Translations under genes and position numbers: made by a program
The notes under the pieces: generated by a model
The model's database searches: none
The model's input: only the letters and a program-made list of their open reading frames with translations
What the model was told of the DNA's origin: nothing
NCBI GenBank assembly: GCA_958295885.1
Contig: OY282380.1
Coordinates: 4,357,865-4,421,864, forward strand
DNA: 64,000 nt
Source of the DNA: Arenicellales bacterium
GTDB lineage: Bacteria; Pseudomonadota; Gammaproteobacteria; Arenicellales; JAJDZL01
Reading direction: 5' to 3'
In this document: positions 57,201-64,000 of the stretch, one piece after another
How the letters are laid out: the number at the start of each line of letters is the position of its first letter
Position numbering within the stretch: position 1 is the first letter of the stretch

Positions 57201-58057
57201 ACGAATGGCAAACAAATCTCGAATGCTGGTCCAAGCTCGTTGATCGCGGATTAGAAGAAGCTCCCGGTAGTTACAGAATGGTCCAAATCGCCATGATTTC
57301 TACAGCGACAAAATCGGAAAAATCGGCAGGAACATGGGATGAGAATGGATTTACTGTAACGAAAGGATTGGTAAAGCGGCTGTTCTTTGCCCGCCACAAG
57401 AGCGGTGATGTCGATTGGTGGCGTGAAGTTCTTTCAGACATCAACTCCGAATCTTTGTATCTGTGCCTTAGTGTCTTGTTGTCTTGGGGTAGACCGCGCA
57501 CAATAGCCTCACTAATGTCGAGAGTTGATCCACTTGTAGAAGAACTTTCACCTGACCAGTGGTCCCGCCTTTGGGAGTTAACACACTTTATTTCACTAGC
57601 TGCCCATAAGCCCCGCGCCACTATCACAGAGGATTGGTTTTCGAACTTTCACACTCTTTCACCGCACATAGCGTTAATTTTAATAGAAAAAGTCAAGGAA
57701 ACAGATGTAAAACATCAATTGTCTCGAACTTACTTAATTGATTATGCTGGAGACGATTCTGAGATATTAATTCGAGCGGTTAATAATGAATTGAAAAGTT
57801 CAAATGAAGAGTCAATTAATTGGAAGCAAATTAAAAATTTTTCGAAGCGAATGCGGGAGTTAGACATACGTGAATTTATGTCAATAAAGCGATGGATGAA
57901 ATTTAAAATTCCGCCAGATGTCGCTAAGGATGTTTTGTCAGATTCCGAACACCACCACGAACAGTTTGTAGCAGTCTGCGAGAAAAGCTATGCACCTGTT
58001 GTCGCGCAGCAAGCATCTAAATTATCAGAATTGAATTGGTTTACGCCGTCGAATTAA
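54299..58057 (+). CDS. Mrr-like nuclease-NACHT STAND NTPase, copy 2
   Basis: 1252 residues with the same plan as 36685-40440: GGRDA (D41) and FQVKF (Q58-x-K60), Walker A EGAPGQGKSTLT near 281, Walker B IIVLDGFDEVAN near 391, VTSRP, PLREYFAARHLY and a long helical C-terminal region. The NTPase centre is almost unchanged between copies, while the patch at about 340-375 (after DMRDYA) and several C-terminal blocks (about 880-910 and the last 150 residues) differ most. This pattern suggests two sensors with different ligand ranges. Intact, monocistronic, followed by an IS66-type element after 47 bases. Confidence 0.85.
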   Translation: MDYHYETLNHQRFQKLCQAVIVAQFPNTQCLPVEQPDGGRDAFSINTEFNQNGFTVFQVKFSKNPSSKKAREVIKSVIKSEKERVDELIQRGAKQYFLITNVEGTAHLDVGSIDKVNQTLSKEFSISSQVWWRDDLDRRLENFPDTKWNYPEILKATDILPLLVRSHSNSGIDRVARALTSYMAIQYDKDKDVKFKQVDLKRKLTNLFVDLPIGHKQPATGLRRSHDINIEELDEISAYINLLDIDEDYEIQQESSFGHSGQAAEFLANMPPERGVLRFVIEGAPGQGKSTLTQFLCQVNRMRLLDEKDELDKKIDDAHKNGIARTPFRIDMRDYASWVTEKELFLNSSKTNWQISGQASLENFLVSHLEELTGGLKITTDDLLQFFKLSHSIIVLDGFDEVANLETRKSIVKKICDTAKRLDHQAKSMQIIVTSRPAAFANSPGFPEDDWTYLELKDLQEENIEAYKDKWVKVQDLDEDDSSQVSSILADKMEQPYLRDLARNPMQLTILLHLIHVQGMALPEKRTMLYEEYMKLFFHREAEKSRVVRRHRELLLSIHGVLAWVLHTQVENGGGSGSVTKSELIDEVQTYLKKEEHELDLAQELFQGTVERVGVLVSRKEGVYEFEVQPLREYFAARHLYKTAPYSPAGKDNKGTKPERFEALARNFFWTNVTRFYCGFYDQGELDSLVEGIISLAETNGYSLINQPRNLAMMLLSDHVFTQAPRAMKRLVRFVTKDPGFQRLTSIESPHRYSRRNFGLSSDVGGKFLFEVCMEKLKTEDDPTRRRELRLVIAENADRDELKSIWTSQLSDGLLTSELLDEAVEFGIIHNFETEEIATLASHEVDLHLRWLMLKGNYEAIEDDPNLQFAAKKAFFNGENYFPYHWVFMKDSATSLELLTEFLRPLSFARIFRSKENFMALNIMVRRVLFDGSSKNFEKLNPRGETNVTDSLNSFGSFLINMLRKDVNEWQTNLECWSKLVDRGLEEAPGSYRMVQIAMISTATKSEKSAGTWDENGFTVTKGLVKRLFFARHKSGDVDWWREVLSDINSESLYLCLSVLLSWGRPRTIASLMSRVDPLVEELSPDQWSRLWELTHFISLAAHKPRATITEDWFSNFHTLSPHIALILIEKVKETDVKHQLSRTYLIDYAGDDSEILIRAVNNELKSSNEESINWKQIKNFSKRMRELDIREFMSIKRWMKFKIPPDVAKDVLSDSEHHHEQFVAVCEKSYAPVVAQQASKLSELNWFTPSN

Positions 58058-58104
58058 TTCTTTAATATTCGGGGTTGCAAATTTTCAAATTTCTGGATGT
58101 AAAA

Positions 58105-60197
58105 GGGGCAAAACTGGAGTATGGGTTTCAATGGTCGGGGCCATGTCGGCTTGATTCGAAGTCTGTAACCGAGAGCGAATTTTGAATTGACGGCAATCCA
58201 TAGTTGTAGTTGAAGCAGTGTGTTTCGAGGTCAGTGCCAAGCCGAAATGGCGACTTCATAGTTGTCTTTAGCAGCGCCAAATTGTGGACTTGATTCGGAT
58301 GGATGTGATCTTGCTGTCTGGACAGAGATATTGACGGGAGGCGGGGCACGCGATGAATTGAGCTTGACTTACTGCGTTTTTTTGGCAAGCTATGGTTGAT
58401 GGCCATTGTTTTAAATTCATTTGCATGGATCGGCGGTTCGGAGTTTCGCCCCGAGTGTGAGCCGCGGCGATTGATTTGGAATCGATATTTTTTCTTGCGA
58501 GGTTGGCTCAAGATAGTGAACCTGGGTTTGAAGGCGGTGTCGGTGAAGCATTTTCGACGGTGACCCTGACTCGTTCCAAGCGTGACCGACGCAATCAGCG
58601 ACTGCACCGAGAGCTGGCGGCAAAAGATCTGCAATTCGTCGACTTGACGGAACAAAACGTCAAGCTGAGTGAGCAGGTGCAGTTGTTGTCGGATGAGATC
58701 AAGCGTTTGAAGAAGCTGCCCAAGCACCCTAAACTCAAGCCAAACAAGGGTTCAGGCATGCATGACAAAGTTAAAGCCAAGATCTCGAATTCGACCGACG
58801 GCAAGCGTAAAAAGCGTCGGTGCTGCCGCAAATTATTCAGCGACAGCATCCAGTGAAAAACGACTGAGGTTAAAGCGAAAAACGTACCCGAAGGTTCGAC
58901 TCGCATCGGCTTCAAGCTCTACCATGTTCAGGAACTTGTGCTGTCTCCGCTGCTGATCGAATACCGTCGAGAAGTCTGGCGGGCGCCTTGCGGCAAGCGC
59001 ATTATCGCGGATTTGCCCGAGCATGTGAAAGGTTCTCAATTCGGTCCCGAACTAAAGTGCATGGCAATGTCCTTGTATTACCAAGCACAATCGACGGTTC
59101 CGCGCATCGTGGACCTGCTCAACGACTGGGGTGCGTCCATTTCGAAACGCAGCGTGATGCGCATCCTCAATGACGACATGAAAATTCTGGTCGATGAAGC
59201 CCAGCCGGTGCTCGCAGCCGGCATCGCCGGTGCCCGATGGCTGCATGTCGATGACACCGGCGCCCGCCATCAGCACCGCAACGGCTACTGCAGCGTCATC
59301 GGCAATATCAGTTTACTTATATTTTGCCACACGCAAGAGCAAATCCCACCTTAACTTCCTTGAGGTGTTGAGCGGCGAAAATCCCCAATATCTGATCAAC
59401 GCGGCGGTGATCGACTACATGCGCAAACGCAAGTTGCCCCAAAAAACCATCAAACTGCTGCAAAATCATCCAATAAAGCGTTTCGACTCTGAGAAAAGCT
59501 TGCATTGTGCGTTGAATGACTTGGGCATCCTGCAGCGCGAAGTGATTTCGCGGCCGGTGCGGATCATCACCGAAGGCGCGCTGTGGGGCGCACTGCTTGA
59601 AGATGGAAATTTCACCGAAACCGTCATCTTAAGCGACGATGCCAAACAGTTCCGCCTCGGCTCCCATGCGCAGTGCTGGGTGCATGCGGAACGACACTTG
59701 TATAATCTGCCAAGCCTCGGCGACGACAACCGCCAAGCGGTCGACGCCAAGCAAAGCGAAATTTGGGATCTGTATCGCCAGCTCGGCGAGTATCGCCTCA
59801 ACCCCGATGCCAAGCTGCGGGTGCTGGATCATCCGCACACGCCGCTGCACAACAACTTAGGGGAAAATGATGCTCGAGTCTATGTCATACGCCGCAAAAT
59901 ATCGTCTGGTACCCGCAGCGATAAGGGCCGCGACGGACGCGATGCTGGGCTTGGAATTTACAAAACCTGCCAAAAACAGCAGCTGAGTTTCTGGCATCTT
60001 CTAAAAAATCGGTACAAAGTGCCTGGCGCACCCTATGTGCCATACTTGCCTGCGCTCGTCAGCCAACTCGAAAAATCGACTGCTCCAACCGACGCCCGAC
60101 AACGGCGCCGCTTCAAGCAGAATCTCTGCCAGTTCAAACACCAAAATAGATGCCATCGCTTTCCAAAGGAAAGCAGGCCAAACCCCAGTTTTGCCCC
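58105..60197 (+). mobile_element. IS66-type element, decayed, with terminal inverted repeats
   Basis: GGGGCAAAACTGGAGT at 58105-58120 and the complement of GGGGCAAAACTGGGGTT at 60181-60197 mark the ends. No 8-bp target duplication was found by eye. The single transposase gene is broken (separate entry). Confidence 0.75.
58476..60165 (+). pseudogene. IS66-type transposase, multiply frameshifted
   Basis: The pieces in order are a leucine-zipper-like head (LTEQNVKLSEQVQLLSDEI), a basic region, a stop at 58854, VQELVLSPLLIEYRREVWRA, YYQAQSTVPRIVDLLNDWG, LHVDDTGARHQHRNGYCSVIG (catalytic D), a frame change near 59310, ATRKSKSHLNFLEVLSGENP, ILSDDAKQF (second D), CWVHAERHL, and a C-terminal part with PLHNNLGENDARVYVIRRK (catalytic E). 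The order is that of IS66-related transposases. At least two breaks make it inactive. Confidence 0.8.
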
Positions 60198-61164
60198 ACT
60201 TACGTTTGATGTTTCATCTCTTCGAATGTCAAAATCTCGGGCCAACTTGGCCGCTTAATTTCCATCTTTAAAATGCATTTCAGCGATGACTTTTCCAAGC
60301 TGGGTAAAGCTTCACAGCCGCAGATTTGCCCGCGCCATTTTAGTCCGCAATCCAGTTCACCAGCTGATTCAAGCCGGGGCCGCCATGCGCGGAACTGAGC
60401 GGGCGAATCTGTCTGACCCCGGGCGTTGATCAGGCAGGCCTGATGGTTTTCCTGTTCATCAGGAGCTGAATGAATTCCTATTTCGACCCGGCTGCTGCGA
60501 TGCATAGTCCGATCTCTGTTCTGGAGTGCTCAGCGCGAACGGTCTACTGGGGTTTCCATCGCGGCACTGGTTCCCCCATATACACAAAACAAGCCCCAGG
60601 GGGTCATTGGCCGCTCCTGACTGTTTGCCTTTACTCTATGATGATTGCTCAACTCCAGCCAAGCGATCAGGATATTCTGAATTTGCCCCAGCTCATTTAA
60701 CAAAAATATGACAAGTGACAGGAATGAGCGCCCGTACGAATGGTACTGGAAAGTGTATCGTGCGAATGGAGCAGACTGCAATTGATCGACAAAAGGCAGT
60801 TAGGTCCAATACTCAAAAACGTTCAGTCAATTCCAGCAGATTGCCTGCAATCGATTCCTATTCGCCTGAATTTGGTGTTTGTGAATGATCTGATTTCAGC
60901 ACCAGACGAATCATTGGAAATCGCCCGCAGATGTGCAAAATGAAGCTTTACAGGCTGGAAGGAAGTGTCTGGCCGCAGTTGACGGTCCCGGGCCCAGTTC
61001 AATGTATATTCTGTTTTGCAGAGACTGCTGCAGGTCCACGGCTTTGGATTGGTCGGTGCCGGTTATCCAGCGCGTCCATGCTCGGACTGGTGTCTTGTCA
61101 GCATAGAAACATGGTTTGAAACGGCTGTCAGCGCGAGGGAGAAATCGTTGCCTGCATTGGTCCG

Positions 61165-61590
61165 GTGATCGTCGAGATTCTCAAAGTGTGCTTTATTCAC
61201 GGTAAGTTGGACAATTCTTGCTCCGAACTGGTTCCTCCTTCGGTGCGAAAATCTGGCAGCATGCAGGCATTTAATTCAAGGTTGCATCTCAAGGGTGCCA
61301 GCAGTAGAGAGATGAGCGAGTCGATAGAAAATTTACTCGGACAGGATTCGAAAGGATTTTCTTCATCGGCCGCGTTACTCCTGAAAAAATGACTTGGGCG
61401 CGTGAGTGCAGGAAGTGGAAGATCGCCGACCTGAGTCAAGATCAATAGGCGCACATCAGGGCCGATGGGATCTTTAACATAAACGCGCAAAGCAGAATCG
61501 AAACTGTGTTCCTTTGTAGCAGTTGGAGTCAGAGAGCATGGGCAGAATATGCTGCTGACTGTTGAGGATGGACTTCGCGAATTCTAAAGC
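61165..61590 (+). pseudogene. IS256 (mutator) transposase fragment, copy 2
   Basis: Almost the same sequence as 26434-26860: SVRKSGSMQAFNSRLHLKG, SSREMSESIENLLGQDS and, in other frames, TRKAESKLCSFVAVGV. It has an additional stop and an inserted base in the former WADG region, so it is more decayed than copy 1. Part of the segmental duplication. Confidence 0.75.
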
Positions 61591-62056
61591 CGAACAAATA
61601 AACATGCCCACAGGACAGTCTGATCCCAAACAAGCTGGTCGGCTGAGCAGATGTTCTTTTCGCATATTGTGTTTTGATGAGTCTGTGCGGACTCTCCGGC
61701 TGAACTGAAAAAGCTAAAGAGGATTGTCAACGGGAACGAATTGTGCTTGAATCAAGAATCTCAATCGCAGTTCTGCATGTGGTGTCAGGTTCAAAGCCAG
61801 GTTCACTCATCGTGTTCATAGATTTTCAGTATGGAAATCATCAAATGATTAATTTCGCGAAGCTGGCTGGAATGATCATTGAAAATCACTGATTATTCGG
61901 GAATGGTTGAATTTTTCAAAGAAAGCGGGGCTTGAACCTATCATAAATGACAGCCCAAATCAAATTCACCATCAGAACAGAAAGGTGTTTTGTAAAATTC
62001 GATAATTTGTCATAGAACGTCCTGAGGTGCGGGACTAAAAATGCGGAGAATATTTG

Positions 62057-62587
62057 ATGGACGATAACAAAAGCAGTGATTCAAAATTTAACCCAGATTT
62101 TATGATGGAATGCGCGCAGTCTTTAAAGGGTGTCTGTGAAGAACTGGACAAGAGAAAGTTCGAAAAAATGAAGACGGACACAAATCTTTTCTTGGGAACC
62201 ATTCAGACGGTGCCGATCATAATGTCGCTTGCAATTGAGATCGCACTGAAGGCATGGCTGATTCGAGAACAGGAGAAAAATTCCTTTCCACACATTCACG
62301 ATTTGGTGGAATTGTTTGACAGGCTGAAGCCGACTACAAAGGAGACGCTGGAAGTTCGCATGAGAAATCTGAGTCCAGATACGTTCTGGGGGGATCAGCC
62401 AAGTCTGATAAACGTCGATCCAGACTTTCAGGAAATGTTGGGAGCGACGATGGACCCTCTTCGCAAGGTTCTAGATGCTCACCGAAACGCGGAAATGCAC
62501 TTTAGGAATTTGTACGAAAAAGAGGGAATTTCATTTGACAAGAGTGAAATGGATAGTGCGCTGACAGTAATCATTGATGCCTACTGA
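62057..62587 (+). CDS. HEPN-like protein, copy 2
   Basis: 176 residues from ATG 62057, with GGAGAA upstream as in copy 1; the codon before it (TTG 62054) is not needed. The same helical core (AIEIALKAWLIREQEKN, then FPHIHDLVELFDRLKP) and the R-x4-H motif (DAHRNAEMHFRNLYEK) are kept, while the N-terminal 35 residues and the segment before the C-terminus are diverged. A TAC-to-TGA-type change removes the last six residues relative to copy 1. Keeping the frame and motif while the neighbouring IS256 fragment decays points to selection on this gene. Confidence 0.55.
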   Translation: MDDNKSSDSKFNPDFMMECAQSLKGVCEELDKRKFEKMKTDTNLFLGTIQTVPIIMSLAIEIALKAWLIREQEKNSFPHIHDLVELFDRLKPTTKETLEVRMRNLSPDTFWGDQPSLINVDPDFQEMLGATMDPLRKVLDAHRNAEMHFRNLYEKEGISFDKSEMDSALTVIIDAY

Positions 62588-63088
62588 GAAAAAAGGGGCG
62601 CCTAAACCAAATCTTGACTCTGAACGGATGCCAGTTTGCCGGGTGGGTTCATTTGGTGAGGCCGGGATTGACGTCGTGCATCAGGTTTTCCTGCAGCATG
62701 CTTCAGGTGAGCATCAAACAAGCCAAAATTGGCCGGGATTGGAAAATGAAATCCTTCCATGCGGCGAAGCTGAATTTAAGGGGTCATTGAATCAAGGTCA
62801 GGCGACCGAGATGCGATGAAAGCGAAAATTCCAGGCGGTCCAGACTCATTCGGCATGCGGACTGCGCAGGAATTTTGCATCAGACCGATTGGACGTGTTG
62901 CATTTATGCAACATATCTAAGATATATCCACTTGATTCAGCTGCAATTCATCGGATGAGGTTTCGAAACTGCATTCAAGGCTACTAAAATAGTGAACACA
63001 TCGTCAGATATCGAAATCTGATTGATGAATAAAAGTCAGACATGAAATCTGACTTAATAATAAAACTCTTAATCGGAGAAATATAGAA
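62588..63088. other. Intergenic region before the porin
   Basis: 62600-62815 is the end of the duplication, holding the conserved frame with CRVGSFGEAGIDVVHQVFL. 62816-63088 is the AT-rich porin leader; CAGATATCGAAATCTGATTG and AGTCAGACATGAAATCTGAC near 63005-63053 contain short inverted repeats. No gene. Confidence 0.5.
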
Positions 63089-64000
63089 ATGAAAAGAATG
63101 TTATTAGTACTCGGTCTTGCCGGTCTGCTAAGCATGCCTTCCGTGGTATTTGGAGAGGCTACTTGGTACGGTTCGTTCCGAGGTGGACTGGAATCCGCTG
63201 GCGATTCCACCCACATGTTCAGCAACGGCTCGCGCTGGGGCGTGAAGGGTTCGAACGAAGTCTCAGAAGGGCTTTCGGCGAACTATCGTTATGAGGAAGC
63301 GCTGGATCTTGCCACCGCAAGTCTTTCGACCGGCAATCGTCTGTCGTACGTAGGTCTGTCCGGTGGATTTGGAACCATCTCCATTGGACGAATCTGGAGC
63401 GCAAGCTGGAATTCAGTCGGCGCCATACTGGACAATTCGTATGTGTACGGCACTTCTAAAACGTCGAATCGAGTGGGGCCGGCGGTGTCCTATTCGAATT
63501 CGGTCGGAGCGGCCTCCGTGCAGCTTGATCTGGTGATGGACAAGGCCAACAGCGAAAAGTCCGGAGTGGATCAGTATGAATTTGGTCTGAGCATGGATCT
63601 TGGCGCGGCCACGCTTGCTTTTGCGCATCGCAAGCGATACGTAGCAGCGGATACCGAGGAGAAATTTATGGTGGGTAAGCCAAGCACGGCACCCTCGATC
63701 GTTGTAGATCAGGAAGGAACGTCTGGCACGCCACCCAGCCTAGTTAAGACGGATGGAACTGGAACAGCTAATACGCCAACCGTTGTGACTGTGACCCCCG
63801 CCGAAGATGGAACACCTGCAGTAAATGCAAGGGTGGTATCAAATCGAGCATGGCAGGTTGCGAATCCGAATGAAGCGGTACCACTAGTGGATAGCGACGG
63901 GACCGCTATCGCAGCCGACGATTGTACGGAAGCGAATCAAGTATTGGTTGCAGCAGATACAGATTATGATGTTACAAATGGCTTAAATGTTGGAGCTGCT
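63089..64000 (+). CDS. Outer-membrane general porin, 3' end outside window
   Basis: ATG 63089 with CGGAGAA 8-9 nt upstream; 304 codons are open to the window edge. A signal peptide (MKRMLLVLGLAGLLSMPSVV, cleavage near FGEA) precedes alternating beta-strand pattern: TWYGSFRGGLESAG, SRWGVKGSNEVSEGLSANYR, RLSYVGLSGGFGTISIGRIW and AVSYSNSVGAASVQLDLVM. These are signatures of Gram-negative trimeric porins (Porin_4 type). It would form a 16-stranded outer-membrane channel for small solutes. A Thr/Pro-rich insert from about residue 195 looks like an extended surface loop. It is a housekeeping gene and marks the end of the defence island. Confidence 0.85.
   Translation, partial: MKRMLLVLGLAGLLSMPSVVFGEATWYGSFRGGLESAGDSTHMFSNGSRWGVKGSNEVSEGLSANYRYEEALDLATASLSTGNRLSYVGLSGGFGTISIGRIWSASWNSVGAILDNSYVYGTSKTSNRVGPAVSYSNSVGAASVQLDLVMDKANSEKSGVDQYEFGLSMDLGAATLAFAHRKRYVAADTEEKFMVGKPSTAPSIVVDQEGTSGTPPSLVKTDGTGTANTPTVVTVTPAEDGTPAVNARVVSNRAWQVANPNEAVPLVDSDGTAIAADDCTEANQVLVAADTDYDVTNGLNVGAA

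Larger units (their letters stand above)
60205..62815 (+). repeat. Segmental duplication, copy 2 (partner 25420-28085)
   Basis: Collinear with copy 1 from GTTTGATGTTTCATCTCTTC to the flank after the HEPN-like gene. It starts 8 bases after the IS66-type right end. It lacks the 23-bp hairpin insertion of copy 1 and has its own small differences, such as a TAG at about 61446 in the IS256 fragment. Confidence 0.85.

Noticed and set aside
1..64000. CRISPR arrays, rRNA operons and complete tRNA genes
   Set aside because: None seen. The only tRNA-like structure is the tmRNA 3' end at 41690-41774.

Overview
The window reads as a heavily rearranged defence island in a Gram-negative bacterium, probably a gammaproteobacterium. 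A general porin with a signal peptide starts at 63089, Shine-Dalgarno sites are standard, a tmRNA 3' end is present, and the genome carries many IS and Rpn-type elements. Intact genes alternate with kilobase stretches of decayed DNA that hold transposase fragments and dispersed repeats, as in a genome with a high IS load and weak purging. The exact taxon cannot be read from the sequence.

Layout. 1-3036: a TrlF-like PHP-plus-ABC ATPase, cut by the window edge. 3037-14640: decayed DNA with two small proteins, an Rpn-family PD-(D/E)XK protein, a KAP-family NTPase, a probably frameshifted exported protein, a secreted NPYG-repeat protein and a broken IS1380 transposase. 14646-18455: a 1269-residue SIR2 protein of the anti-phage type. 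19321-23154: a complete type III CBASS operon on the minus strand (CD-NTase, HORMA, TRIP13-like ATPase, two-TM SLATT effector, WYL regulator) with a strong promoter and a palindromic candidate operator. 24043-24755: hicBA with an intact antitoxin and a frameshifted toxin. 25420-28085: first copy of a 2.6-kb segmental duplication carrying an IS256 fragment and a HEPN-like gene. 28367-34756: a truncated trlF head, a HEPN-motif protein, IS110 and IS3 scraps and a frameshifted second trlF. 34757-36554: an IS4-type element split by a MITE. 36685-40440: Mrr-like nuclease-NACHT gene 1. 40697-45190: a small membrane protein, a tmRNA 3' end, an intact IS1634 element and a tyrosine recombinase remnant split by a second MITE. 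45191-50063: hsdR remnant, then hamA and hamB (Hachiman type). 50589-52632: an unassigned ABC ATPase/small nuclease pair. 54299-58057: Mrr-like nuclease-NACHT gene 2, a close paralogue of gene 1. 58105-60197: a decayed IS66-type element. 60205-62815: second copy of the segmental duplication. 63089 onwards: porin.

How the genes fit together. Almost every intact non-IS gene looks like an immunity gene: nucleotide-signalling abortive infection (CBASS), NAD-directed (SIR2), STAND-NTPase sensing (two NACHT genes), helicase-nuclease (HamAB), ATPase-coupled effectors (TrlF, KAP, ABC ATPase/nuclease) and HEPN proteins. Alongside them lie dead versions (hsdR, hicA, the two damaged trlF copies). The best candidate for an undescribed system is the two-gene ABC ATPase plus Cys-rich PD-(D/E)XK-like protein at 50589-52632. 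The CBASS operon with a SLATT effector and a terminal WYL regulator, and the duplicated nuclease-NACHT genes with copied upstream DNA, are the next most interesting. All functions are inferred from motifs read by eye; no database search was possible.
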